Shown here: in pieces, positions 50,701 to 64,000 of the stretch
Layout of the letters: each line of letters begins with the position of its first letter
How positions within the stretch are numbered: position 1 is the first letter of the stretch
Source: Lagopus muta
Lineage: Eukaryota > Chordata > Aves > Galliformes > Phasianidae
Length of the DNA: 64,000 nucleotides
Direction: 5' to 3'
Assembly (NCBI RefSeq): GCF_023343835.1
Contig: NC_064447.1
Span: 2,852,001 to 2,916,000 of the forward strand
Program-made: the position numbers and the translations under genes
The notes under the pieces: model-generated
The model's database searches: none
What the model was told of the DNA's origin: nothing
What the model saw: the letters and a program-made list of their open reading frames with translations, nothing else

Positions 50701-53484
50701 GGTTTCTGTACAGTCTGCTGCTTTTCATGCATTCAGGAAGCGATGCTTGTGCTTACATCAGGACATCTGGTAAGCAACAAGGTGCAGCTCTCTAGCACAA
50801 GTGCAGTGGGTTTCCTTGTATTGAAGGTAGCTGGGCTGAGCACTGATCCCAGCCCGTGGATTTGCTTCATGCATGCTTTTCTGCAAAACTCTGCTGATGC
50901 ATGATTGTCTTGACTTCCATTGCCTTCTATTTGCTGTTTCTGGGGCCTTGTAATAGATCTTTGAGTGCTGGCAGATACCTGAGTGCACGGCACAGCAAGA
51001 AGTCAGCATGGCACACGTAAGACTGAGAGCCACAGTCTTTCCATCTTTGCACCCGCTTTGCCCTGGGATCCACAGGAGTTCAGCCTTCTTGAAAGCCTGA
51101 TGGTGCACAGAATGCTAACATAACCTTTCTGGTCCCAAGAACTTAGAAATATTAGTATTTTACATGCGTTGCACTTGCATGGTTCCTTCCATCTGACACC
51201 AATAAATGATCTCACAGTGCCTAATTAAAATATTGCTCTGTACTGAGTGAGTAGTTTAACCAGTGCTGACAGCATGACCTGCAAAACTGGCTGCTCTTCA
51301 CAATGGCAGCAAATCTACTGATTCATCAAATCAATAACTCAGGACCCCAGGAGCTTGACTTGCTCAGTTTCTTCTTCATCAGGTCTCCCATGAAATTTCC
51401 TTCATGGAAAAGAACTGCTTCATGGAATTCACTAAACACTTTTTTCACTGCCTTGCGAGAGCTGCCTGTTCTAACAGAGCCCTGAATGGCCTTTGTAGTC
51501 AGACCTGACTTAAATCTTGATGTGAACCATTTTCCATTTTCAATTCAACAAAAAGCAAGTGTCCCACTCTAAAAAGCAAAAGAAGTGTCAGCTGTTCCAT
51601 CCAGTATGAAGGTGAGTAGTAAGTAAAAGAGTTTGTACTGCTGCTTAATTATTATATAAAATTAAAATATCTGCAACTAAGAATGAGAAATAACAGCTAT
51701 TTTAAGTGCTAAGTCTGATCGTGGTGATTTCATTCTGCTGCAGAACCTGCATGTCAAGAGAACAACAATTCTCCCAGCACTCCAGTGACACCAATGCCAT
51801 CTTACTCCATGATGGAGACACCACAGCTGAAGGAGGAGTTGAAAAGGTTAGCGTTACCTCCGTGAGGTAACTCTTATATAAACTTGTGAGCAAGTAGTGT
51901 GAAAGGAAGCAACTGGGATGAAAGAGAAACCTTGGTGAAGCTCTTCCAGCTCACCACTGGAGTTCCTCTCATGAGCACCTTCCTGAGGTATGGCAGTGGA
52001 AGGTGCAGCATTATCTTAGCCTAAGCTCTTACTTTTTCCTTTCAGATTTGGAGTTCGTGCTCTCCCAAAACGCCAGATGGTGTTGAAACTGAAAGAGATA
52101 TTCCAGTATACTCACCGGGATGGGGACTCTGACTTTGAGGATGAAGTCCCCTCCTCCCAGCCTCCCCAGAAGTCCCCTGCCAAACGCTGTAGGCAGTCAA
52201 AGGCAGCTCAGACTACAGGTGGAAAGAGTCCCAAAGCCTCGAAGTCTGTGAGCAAAAGGAAGCAGGTTGCAACAGGTTCTTCAGTGCTCCCTGTAGGAAG
52301 GAGAGAGGATGACCTTGTCGGACCCTCTAAAAAAGGCTGTGCAGCACCCAAGCAGAGAAATGAAATGATACATCATCCAGAAGGAAACAGAGAGCAGAAC
52401 AGGTCAGCTGCATCTCCAGAAGGATGGTCTCTGGGAGCTGAAGGTGAGGAACCAATGCTCTCTGCATCTCAGAAGTCTACAGTTTCTTCGGGGGATGGAA
52501 GCGATGTCTCCTTCAGTTCACAGAGGTAAGGGAGTAAAATACTGAACAGAGTAGTCAAAGATGCAAGACAGAGATGAGCTAGGAGCACGGCTAAGAGGTG
52601 AGCGTCTCCGTGGCCTACAGGAGCCCTGCTGCTTCCTTGGGTTTGTCATCTGAAGGTCAACACCATCGTGTAAAATAAATGAACTTTGGGCTGTTTGCTC
52701 TAAATCCCAGTGAGCTGTTCTATTCCCAGAGCACAAAAGCTTGTGGCTGAGGCCACAGTAGGCAAGGCCCACGTCTGGCATGCCCAGTCACTGCTTGTCA
52801 CAACAACGAGCATTGGCTGGGAGCTGCATTTGGCATAGGGAAAGGAGAGCACAGCAGTACTTAGCAGAGAAGGCCGTGGTACAGCAGCAGTAGGTGCTGT
52901 GGGTCAGAAGCAAGGAATGCCAGCCAGTTCCAGGCCTCAGTGAGCAGGACTGGAGCTGTCATAGCTGGAATGGGAAAGTTTGTAGAACGTGTGCCTTGTT
53001 TTTCACTCAGCATGTGTACTGGTATCAATCTATGATCCCACAGATGGTAGTCACAAGGGCTGGCCACCAGCTATGTAGGAAGCTCTCGTTCTGCTCCTTG
53101 TGGCTCGTTCTTTCTTTGATTTCGGGTACACTTGGCCTTCTTTTTAGTTCTTATGTGAAGGAATTGGAGGCCTATGCATTTGCATCTGAAGAGGAGGAAG
53201 AAGAACTTCCAGCATCCCAGGCAGCAGCTCGGGAAGAAGAAAAACTGGAGGCAGTGAGGTGCTACATCCGCTCAAACCCAACCCTGTACGACAGGATTCT
53301 CTTCTATGAGCCCATTGAGCTGGCTGACCTGCACGCAGAATTGAAACTGAACGGCATTAAGATTTCCAAGGCAAAGCTGCTGGACTTCTTAGATGCTCAG
53401 TGCATCACCTTTACCACGGCTGGAGCCCGGAAAGAGAAGGAACAGAAGAGAAAGGGGAGCAAAAAAAAGAGGAAACGATACTGA
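32736..53484 (+). CDS. SLX4: SLX4, structure-specific endonuclease scaffold (14 coding exons, 1861 aa)
   Basis: Nuclear scaffold that docks SLX1, MUS81-EME1 and XPF-ERCC1 for crosslink repair, Holliday-junction resolution and telomere processing (human FANCP). Exons: 32736-33105, 33736-33999, 34786-34960, 36623-36838, 37601-37815, 38912-39225, 40672-40954, 42226-42314, 45337-45483, 46977-47146, 47910-50332, 51744-51846, 52046-52525, 53148-53484. All are GT-AG and in frame, 5586 nt; human is 1834 aa. Landmarks: UBZ4-1 C249/C252/H267/C271; UBZ4-2 C290/C293/H306/C310; MLR (XPF binding) about 375-518; BTB about 650-755; [14 protein letters not shown]-interacting motifs at 1144-1147 and 1396-1399; SAP (MUS81 binding) about 1590-1612; C-terminal SLX1-binding domain about 1785-1840, then a basic tail. 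The start aligns with the internal human MMDESDEDFKEL. Human has about 45 more N-terminal residues, so an upstream coding exon is possible; the frame is open upstream to 32697. Confidence 0.96.
34786..36838 (+). other. SLX4: SLX4 tandem UBZ4 zinc fingers (two exons)
   Basis: The first finger (C-x2-C-x14-H-x3-C) is encoded by exon 34786-34960, with its last Cys just across the junction. The second (C-x2-C-x12-H-x3-C) lies wholly in exon 36623-36838. Both keep all four zinc ligands and the human spacing. In human SLX4 this module binds ubiquitin chains and brings the complex to crosslinks. Confidence 0.9.
36852..37135 (-). mobile_element. CR1 LINE fragment, antisense, next to SLX4 exon 5-splice donor
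   Basis: Read on the minus strand, this encodes the CR1 ORF2 C-terminal signature [20 protein letters not shown] and then the CR1 3' UTR; its 3' end faces left. It begins only about 13 bases after the donor of the SLX4 exon ending at 36838. It is 5'-truncated and diverged, and its right boundary is uncertain (similarity may fade out as far as 37210). Confidence 0.88.
39500..39590 (+). mobile_element. Short CR1 LINE 3' fragment
   Basis: This segment matches the sense CR1 3' end: ggattggactctgtgatcc, then a gggtcccctccaac block and a degenerate terminal attctgt. It lies in the SLX4 intron after the exon ending at 39225. It is too short to show coding sequence. Confidence 0.7.
40047..40136 (+). 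other. SLX4: Possible alternative terminal exon of SLX4
   Basis: A long pyrimidine tract ending in a TTAG acceptor (AG at 40045-40046) precedes 29 sense codons in the phase left by the exon ending at 39225, followed by a TAA stop at 40134-40136. The encoded tail is basic ([17 protein letters not shown]). No good donor precedes the stop, so it would end the protein after residue 518. It may equally be a fortuitous acceptor in the intron. Confidence 0.25.
42226..42314 (+). other. SLX4: Small 89-nt SLX4 coding exon
   Basis: This exon was found because the flanking exons (ending 40954 in phase 1, starting 45337 in phase 0) cannot join directly in frame. Its 89 nt restore the frame and encode a peptide containing [12 protein letters not shown], similar to human LPLTGFVVPS at the matching place. 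The donor GTAAGG is good. The acceptor is weak (TTTGAG). Introns of 1.3 and 3.0 kb isolate it. Confidence 0.82.
42315..45336 (+). other. SLX4: SLX4 intron before the BTB exons
   Basis: A 3-kb intron with small open frames on both strands and no recognised repeat, RNA or nested gene. An in-frame TAG at 45334-45336 forms the acceptor of the next exon, so that exon cannot extend leftwards. Confidence 0.65.
45484..45534 (+). repeat. Three-copy 17-bp tandem repeat carrying splice donors
   Basis: GTAAGTACT recurs exactly at 45484, 45501 and 45518, with a period of 17 bp. The first copy is the donor of the first SLX4 BTB exon; each repeat unit brings another consensus-quality GTAAGTA donor. Confidence 0.9.
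47910..50332 (+). other. SLX4: Large central exon of SLX4 (2423 nt)
   Basis: The biggest exon of the gene, encoding residues 748-1555. It is mostly acidic and Ser/Thr-rich, with low-complexity character and conserved islands: the end of the BTB fold, [10 protein letters not shown], a SUMO-interacting [18 protein letters not shown], a second SUMO-type [10 protein letters not shown] and IPADDCWH. The human gene has a corresponding oversized exon. The donor is GTGAGA. Confidence 0.93.
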
Positions 53485-54455
53485 ATGGATGCCACTCCTC
53501 TATCCTGAAAATTTCCTTCACAGAGGCCTTCCTCCTAAGGTGGAAACCCTGTGCCAGGCTGCTCCTGGTGGAGCTGGTGTGATCGGTGGGTGCACTGCTC
53601 CTCCTTGTGGCCTGCTGTCCAGATGACACGCTGGAAAACGGATCTGAACTGAGCTCCTGCTCTCAGCTTTCCTCTGAGCTGCACAAAATCCTCTTTCAGG
53701 AGCCTTTTTATGTTCCCTGACTTTCATCCTGTGCATTCTCTTGTCTTTCCATTTTAGTAGTTTTAGATCCCCAGCTTCTCTTCTTGTTGGTGCTTCTGAG
53801 ATGGCTGCTTCCTCCAGTGGTCCTTGCCACGGTCCTTGCCCTGGCCTTGGCCTGAACCCTTTTTGTTCCAATATTGAGTGGAATAACCCATGTGTGTTTC
53901 ATAAGTGGCTGCAAAACGGTGCAGGTGTTTTTGTGCTCTGTTTGTGGTGGCTGCATCACCATAGAAGCCATTGAGGTTTGAACGTTCAGTTGTGTGCATT
54001 CACTTTGCTGAGATTGGTGCTAAAGAAATTACCAGCTCCATTTTCTGAGTACTGTTTCACTGTGTCATTGTAGCTTGACTATGTGACATTTGTGACCAAT
54101 GGATCTCTCAAGCAATTCTCACACCCTGATCTAAAGCCTCTTTGTGGATCTGTCTTGTCATTTCCAAACTGGACCAATATTTGGTTGGAAACTGTCTGGG
54201 ACTCTTGGGGAAGTCTTGGACACTAAATAGTCATCTTATTTATTAACTTCTACCACACCTTTGGATTTTTCTCTGTTCTGGCAGGTCTGAGTCTGCTGAG
54301 TCTCACTCACCAAAATAGACATAACAGTTAAAAAGAAAAAGCTTGATTTCTGAATGTATTTATGTATTTGGAACATACTTTTTTATTTTATTATTTGATA
54401 CAGCACTGCCTTGGTTTTATTTGATTTCTATACAATAAACAATTTGGAAGGAAAT
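53485..54455 (+). other. SLX4: SLX4 3' UTR
   Basis: Untranslated sequence from the TGA stop at 53482-53484 to just beyond the poly(A) signal, becoming AT-rich at the end. A short internal repetition of ccttgcc/cttggcc occurs near 53820-53850. Confidence 0.75.
54434..54439 (+). terminator. SLX4: SLX4 polyadenylation signal AATAAA
   Basis: Canonical AATAAA about 950 bases after the stop codon at the end of an AT-rich stretch. It is the most credible end of the SLX4 transcript. Confidence 0.75.
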
Positions 54456-56357
54456 AATGCTAAGCTATAAGTAATGTCTTCTGAGGGACTTTAGGGATGG
54501 TTCTAAGCAGAAACACTGGGTCTGGTTGAGAGCAGGAGGAGCTGTGCACTCCGTGCCTGTGCTGATCAAAACCTGAGCAAAAAAACTGGAGGAGGAGCAT
54601 TTGTGCCAGGTGCCCTGCAGCACAGAGAGGTGGAATGGGAGAGATCAGCCTGCACTGATGGATGGTGGATTGGTGACCTGGAGGGAGATGAGCTGCACAG
54701 GGCGTCAGGAACGCGTGGTCCAAAGGTAAGGGAGACTGCAGGGAGGGCAGGAGAAAGGGGGGGGGTCTTCCAAGAGGGACTGTGGGATGGGTCTGGCCTT
54801 GGAGGGGAAGGGGACATGGGTAACCACAGAGGGCCTGTGACCTTCCTTCTCTGTCAGGCGTTGCTGTGGCATGTGTGATGGCATAGGGACCTTCAAGCAA
54901 CACTTTCTGCCATCTCTTGTGACTTGTCAGGAATTGGGGGCAGTTTTCTTCCCTGGCAGTCACATCACTTTTGCTCCCTCATCTTCTTGTGCAAGAGCGC
55001 TGTGTGATGACTTTATTAGATAAAAAGACCCAGGCTTGCCTTCAAGAGGCAATCTAGGAAACGTTGCCCTCAGTGTACCTTGTGTTTCTCCCAACAGATA
55101 CTTAATATTCAGAAAAAGCTTCAGTGACACTTGGTCTTAATACAGGAAAATAAATGTGATTCCTTCCCAGCTTTTTTGGCTCTTTCTAAGTAGGACTTAC
55201 ATTTATGATCAAAGATTCTGCAGCCAACTTTTTGTTGTGTCTTGACATTCAGTTGACGCAGCGTCGCATTTCCATACACGTAAATTACAGCTGTTCAAAA
55301 ATAAGAAAGAGCACTGTGTCATAAATCATTGAGCACGCTATGAAAGAAATCAGAACGTTGGTCCCTGGCAGTGTCTCCAGCCTCCTGTCTTTGGCATCTG
55401 TAAACTTTGCAGTTTTGTCTAAGGTAAAAAGATAACTTTCAGTATCTCCCCTGTGCTGTCAGGGTTTGGAGATGACCATTTTGCAGGAACTTGCCACGAT
55501 GCTTTCTTGTTTCTGAAGCTGATGAAATGGCTCTTGAAGTTCTAGAATTTTTTCTCAGATGGCAGATAAAGGATTTGAAGTCTTTTGCAGCCTTCAAGAT
55601 TACAAGGAGATGTCTGACACGCACTGCAAATTTTCTGAAAGCCATTATTCATTTGCCTGCTCTGTTAATCTGTGAGCAAAGCATCCATCCCCCAGCTCAC
55701 ACTGGTGTTACCATCTGCCACCGATAACGTGGTGCCAGTTTGATTTGTAAGTATTCCTGTGTCTCTTACACACCCGATGCAGGCTTATATTCTGTCTTGG
55801 AAAATCCATTGTCATCATTTTTTTTATTTCCAGCTGTGTATTAGCAGCTATGAAAAATATTCTGGCACTTCTGTTTGTGTTAATGCTTCCAAGGTCACAG
55901 AAAAGAAAAAGAAATACCTGTTCAACTTTGGTTTTAATGTATTTGATTTTATTTGTGTTAAAAGACAAGCAGATGTTACTGGCATTGCTCACACCTCACA
56001 TGTCTCACCAACATGCACTGTGTGAGTGCTGCATGAGCTTTGGAAAACACTGCTTCTAAATTCCCTGTGGCATCCAAATGGTGTGTATGATGGATTTCTG
56101 GATATTCTTTTGCAGCTACCGTGTTGTTTTCTGTATTGTCACATTTCCTGCTGGAAAAAAAGAAATAGTCTGAAAAGGTTTTCTTCTGAAAAGCTGTGCT
56201 GCAGATGTTTATGTAATAATCTTGTATATGAGCACTGTTTCCTTACAGAGACGCAGTTCTGTCCACTTACCCCTAAGTCACCTTGTCTCTTAATGGCATT
56301 TCTTCTGCAGCTATCATCCATCACCATGGCCGAGAGGCTAACTTAAATAAAACACAT

Positions 56358-56392
56358 GAGAATAATATAAAGCAGAGAGAATAATATAAAGC
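56358..56392. repeat. Two-copy tandem duplication, period 19 bp
   Basis: The 16-mer gagaataatataaagc occurs at 56358-56373 and again, identically, at 56377-56392. An AATAAA lies just upstream at 56346-56351. No function is evident. Confidence 0.8.
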
Positions 56393-57232
56393 CGTGCTTT
56401 CCCTTCGTACTGAGCCAACAGACTTCAAATGTTATGTTCACAGTGCTAATGTTCAGATTTCACAGGGCTGATTATGAGAGCAATCCTTTCTGCAGCTCTT
56501 TAAGTGGACTGGAGCCATTCTGGAAATGCATTTCGAATGCACTTGTTTGCATTTTGGTGATGGTTTATATTACTCCTGCACAACACCTTGTTCACAAGCA
56601 TTGCTGTTTAATGAAACAGCAGCGCCCGGGAGAGACGATGCAGCCTTCAGCAAAGCTGTCTCTGTGATTCAGCTGCTCTCTGTGTTTCAGAGCAGTGTTT
56701 CAGAGGTACCTGCAGTATTCCTTTGCCTGAGCGCCTCGCATCCTGCTGCTGAGCTGCTCTAGTGCCCAAGCAGTCATCTTGCAAAGCTTGAACACATTCA
56801 TCTCAGAATGGAACATGAACACAGTCCTTGCTTGAGCTCAGCACAAGCCCATCTCTCCCTTTCTTACTGTACTGTGCAATGCTGAAGGCCACGTCTCCAC
56901 TGTGGGGATGCAGGGCTCTCCTGCAGCCTGACCCAGCGCACCCAGTAGGTCCTTGTCTGTCAGCAGGACATTGAGCCCAGGTAGGGATTTCCCAAACTCT
57001 GCTTCGATCCCCTCTGGCTAATTCCTTCTTGGAAGGAGTTGGCTGTTATCGTCCCTTGAAGTTTGTCTTGTTCACTGAACTTCTGCAGTGAAGTGTCTGT
57101 AATGCCACCTAGGGCGGATGTTTGCTGTTCACCTAACAGAAACCTTCCTGGAAATGTTCTTCTTTTGTGCTATTTGACTGCTCATTTTGGAAGATCTTCA
57201 GTAATTTGCACAGTTGATAGCAGGAGTTTGTG

Positions 57233-57271
57233 TTTCTTACCTACAGAACAAGATTTCTTACCTACAGAACA
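57233..57271. repeat. Two-copy tandem duplication, period 21 bp
   Basis: The 18-mer tttcttacctacagaaca occurs at 57233-57250 and again identically at 57254-57271. Exact identity suggests a recent slippage event. Each unit looks like a weak splice acceptor, but no exon is recognised nearby. Confidence 0.85.
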
Positions 57272-58761
57272 GTTCAGAGTTGTCACTCTGATTTGGGCAG
57301 ATGAAAAATGACCCCAATCCCGTTTCCTGCAATGTCTTTGTCATGCAGCCAGCAGTATTTGCTATGACTGTTTTTCTCCCTGTGCCAACACAAACACCCA
57401 GATCCCTTCATTTTTTTCTTCTTATTAGATCTCTAGAAAGCTGATCTGCCTTTTATTTTGGGCAAGAAAAGCCCTAAACATTAAATGCCAATGTGAAACA
57501 CAGCTGACGTGACAGAAACCTCTGCTCCTGCTGCACCAGCACAGGTGATGCATCTGTATTTCCCTAGGAGCTGACAGAGTGAAGGACGTCTCCCTGTCAC
57601 ATTGGGGACCTCCAAAGCCTCTGGACCCAGGTGAGGCATTAACAGAATGTGGATACTTTGTATGTTCCCAACTGCACTATAGGGGAGCCCTGCATCTTCT
57701 TGGACTTGCCCTCTTCTCACCTGTAAGACCAGCCAGCACAAGCTGCAGAGGTGGCAGAAGGACGTGAACAGCACGCCTCGAACTGCAGCTAACGTCTCCC
57801 TCTGGGTGTGATTTCTCCTGTACACACCAACGTGCTGACACCGGAGCCAGGAGGAGGAGAAATGTAAACCCAAAAGGGCTGACTGAGCGCCGGGGTGAGC
57901 TTTGAAACAGAGGCCATCTGTGAGACCAGGGATATCGTGCTGGGAGCTTGACTTACACACCTTCTGCTATTGCAAGAGATTGTCCTTGGCTGGAGAAATA
58001 CAGAACAGCTTTGTTCTGGGGAGATGTGTGGGCTGGCCGTCCTGGGAGAGCCTCGCTGGACTCCGACACTGCTAATACCGATAGGTGAGGAAAGCCGGGA
58101 ACCAGATGCGTCTCGGCTGTGCCAAAGTGATTGCTGCCGGGTGTGCGAAGAATTGCCTTCACGGACAGCAAGTGTTGTGGCAGAACAGCGTTAGCTACCC
58201 GCGGGGGGAAGCTCCTCGGTCCCCAGAGCCCAGACAAGTGCCGTGCTGCAGCGTCTGCCTCCATGTCCTGGGCAGCGCTCAGCTGTGCCGCCCTGCGGGT
58301 TGGCAGCGACCAAAGCCAAGCTGCTGCCACGTGACTTCGGGCAGGGCTGCCTTCGCACGCACGCGGCTGCGCTCAGTGTTACGGAGCAAACTTTGGAGCA
58401 AATTGCTGCTAACTCCTTTCTCCTCTCCCGTGCACGATCCCTATTACCGGGTATCTCCTGCTCGGTTTCTTTGCTGCTTCCGCGGCTCGCAGTTAGCTGA
58501 GCCAAAGTGGAGGCACGCACGCGGTGCCCCGCGCTTCGCGGCGCTGATCTCGGTCAGCTGTGAGGAGCAGAGCTCCGCCGTTTGTGGCGGGAGCCCTCCC
58601 GGCCGCCGGGCTTCCTGTGTGTTCGGGGAGCGTCTGCACGGGGACTGTGGGCGCCGGGCCGTGAGGGCGGCTGGAAAAGCTGTGACTTCAGATGGCGGTT
58701 CTCTCTCGCGTCAGCTTCGCGGGCAGGAGCGGCCCCACGCACCGCCCGGCGGGCAGCGACC

Positions 58762-58777
58762 GCCGCCATTTCCCGCC
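58762..58777. promoter_or_regulatory. Overlapping YY1 and E2F motifs
   Basis: GCCGCCATTT (58762-58771) is a reverse-strand YY1 site, and TTTCCCGCC (58769-58777) overlaps it as an E2F site. Another YY1-like GATGGCGG lies at 58691-58698. Confidence 0.55.
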
Positions 58778-58818
58778 GCCCTCGGAGGCGAAAGCCCCGC
58801 GCGCCATTGGCCGCCGCT

Positions 58819-58828
58819 GTCACGTGAC
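58819..58828. promoter_or_regulatory. Palindromic E-box GTCACGTGAC
   Basis: A perfect 10-bp palindrome identical to the CLEAR-type consensus bound by TFEB/MITF, also suited to USF. It lies 203 bp upstream of the inferred start codon and 9 bp after an inverted CCAAT box. Which factor binds cannot be told from sequence. Confidence 0.65.
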
Positions 58829-59030
58829 ACCGGCACGCCGGCTGTGCCGCGCCGATCGCGGTGCCGTGCGCGGGTTCGTCCCGCAGCGCCGCGGTCCCCG
58901 AGGCCCCCCGCGGGGCTGAGGACGCCGTGGCCGAGGAGCTCGCGTCGGTAGGACCCGCTGTTGTAGCTCCCCGCTACCGGGCGGAGCCGGGCCGGCCTCC
59001 CTGCCCGCCTGCAGGACCTCGGGGACGGAC

Positions 59031-63102
<4,072 letters not shown>

Positions 63103-63835
63103 GAGGACCGAGGGCATGCGGTGGTTTGGCCCGATGCTCGCTGCCATCCCTGGGAGCAGAGCTCAGCGTCTCTCTCTCCTTGCACTATTGAGTGTGCTGC
63201 TTGTCGGGGGTGAAAGCTATTTCTTTTTAAGAGAACAAATCCTGAAAGGTAGGGATGGAGGAAGGTTGCAAAGAGCTGAGCTGGAGGTGGGGAAAGGAGG
63301 TGGGATAGCTCTTGGCAGAGGAGGAAGTCATTTGAGAAGGGCAGAATATCATCAGCGGGGTGTTTTAGAGGAAGGGAAATACGCTGCCTCTCCTCTCCTT
63401 GGAGAGCTGACAGAGGGAGGGATCTCAGAGCCTGTAAAGCTCTGATTTGGGTAAAGAAAAGCTGCTTTCTTCCGTGGTTCTGATCGACGTTCTCCAGATT
63501 GAGGGCTGTGCCCGCAGCATGGAGAAGCCCAAAGCCCCGTGCCGCTGCCACCCATGGCTGTCTGACGGTGTGCCGGGTCACAGAGCAGTCGGTCTGAGGT
63601 GTCCGTCTGTCCGTCCGTAGCCTGCGGCTGCGTTGGGGCTCCTTTTGGGGCTGCCCCCTCGCCGGGCTGTGGGCGGAGCAGCCGCACGGCGCTCCCTGAC
63701 GGCATCCCGGACTTTCAGCTTTGAAGATGTGACAGTTGAGCGCTCTTTCCGAATGTGAATAAGCATTAAATCGTACGTTAATGAGGTTTAATTATTTCTA
63801 AAACTTGTAAATAAAACCCTTCACTAAAAAGCATT
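63103..63835 (+). other. 3' UTR of the zinc-finger gene
   Basis: Sequence between the TAG stop at 63100-63102 and the poly(A) signal at 63810. A four-unit tgtccgtc/gtccgtc run lies near 63600-63620. No further coding sequence is recognised. Confidence 0.65.
63810..63815 (+). terminator. Polyadenylation signal of the zinc-finger gene
   Basis: Canonical AATAAA about 710 bases after the stop codon, preceded by an AT-rich stretch. An ATTAAA near 63764 could be an alternative signal. Confidence 0.7.
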
Positions 63836-63879
63836 TTCACCGTGCATCTTTAGCCCCCGCCGTGTAGCCTGGGCTTTGC

Positions 63880-64000
63880 TCCTGCCATCCTCGCTTACGT
63901 TTCATCTCGGAGCGGAGCAGCCCGATCAGCTCCGGACGCGAACCCGGCGACGTGTGGTCACGTGCTCAGCCGATCGGCCGCGCGGGTCGGAGGGCGCGCC
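63880..64000. promoter_or_regulatory. Start of a further CpG island (next gene's promoter)
   Basis: CpG density rises sharply to the window end and includes an E-box, GTCACGTG (63957-63964). This probably begins the promoter of the next gene. Neither the gene nor its strand can be seen. Confidence 0.55.

Larger units (their letters stand above)
54456..58180. other. Intergenic interval between SLX4 and the zinc-finger gene
   Basis: No coding region, RNA gene or CR1 copy is recognised. A - strand open frame of 167 codons at 54460-54963 is Pro-rich and unlike any family I know. Two small tandem duplications occur, at 56358-56392 and 57233-57271. The part from about 55150 to 56400 is AT-rich. 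Confidence 0.55.

Noticed and set aside
54460-54963. 167-codon - strand open frame just after the SLX4 poly(A) signal
   Set aside because: Pro/Leu/His-rich with no domain, no convincing start context and no splice partners; probably chance.
58085-58951. 288-codon + strand open frame in the third CpG island
   Set aside because: The length is explained by high GC content. The amino-acid make-up is Arg/Pro/Ala/Ser-biased with no domain, and it ends before the better first-exon candidate.

Overview
This is vertebrate nuclear DNA, most likely from a bird and probably a galliform close to chicken. The signs are spliced GT-AG genes, CpG-island promoters, and several CR1 LINE fragments (the dominant avian retroposon), two of which still show the CR1 ORF2 C-terminal reading frame. 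Nothing is prokaryotic and there are no operons. All three supported genes lie on the + strand, one after another.

Layout. Bases 1-130 are the 3' end of an upstream gene, by synteny probably CREBBP. TRAP1 follows (start codon 1518, stop 19603, 18 coding exons, 704 residues). It has a CpG-island promoter with two perfect CRE palindromes and a poly(A) signal at 20320. Bases 20341-26860 form an intergenic interval where I recognise no gene; mammals carry DNASE1 here. A second CpG island (about 26860-27480) has three NRF1 palindromes and three CRE-type sites. It is the probable promoter of SLX4, whose recognisable coding region runs from 32736 to 53484 in 14 exons (1861 codons), with a poly(A) signal at 54434. 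After a gene-poor stretch (54456-58180), a third CpG island (about 58180-59130) precedes a C2H2 zinc-finger gene. I model that gene as a 91-nt first exon spliced to an 11-finger exon (59031-59121 plus 61913-63102; 426 residues), with a poly(A) signal at 63810. The window ends in the start of a fourth CpG island.

Function. TRAP1 is the mitochondrial Hsp90 chaperone, and its known ATPase residues fall at the human residue numbers. SLX4 is the scaffold for the nucleases SLX1, MUS81-EME1 and XPF-ERCC1 in crosslink repair and Holliday-junction processing. All its landmark domains are present: two UBZ4 fingers, MLR, BTB, SAP and the C-terminal SLX1-binding domain. The zinc-finger protein is a probable DNA-binding regulator of unknown target. 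The three genes are neighbours by conserved synteny, not a shared pathway.

Exon boundaries were read by eye from splice consensus, reading-frame continuity and remembered family sequences. Untranslated first exons and transcription starts could not be placed. I found no undescribed system. The observations most worth checking concern SLX4 splicing: a triplicated splice donor, an isolated 89-nt exon with a weak acceptor, and a possible truncating terminal exon. A change at the position of the TRF2-docking motif is also worth checking.
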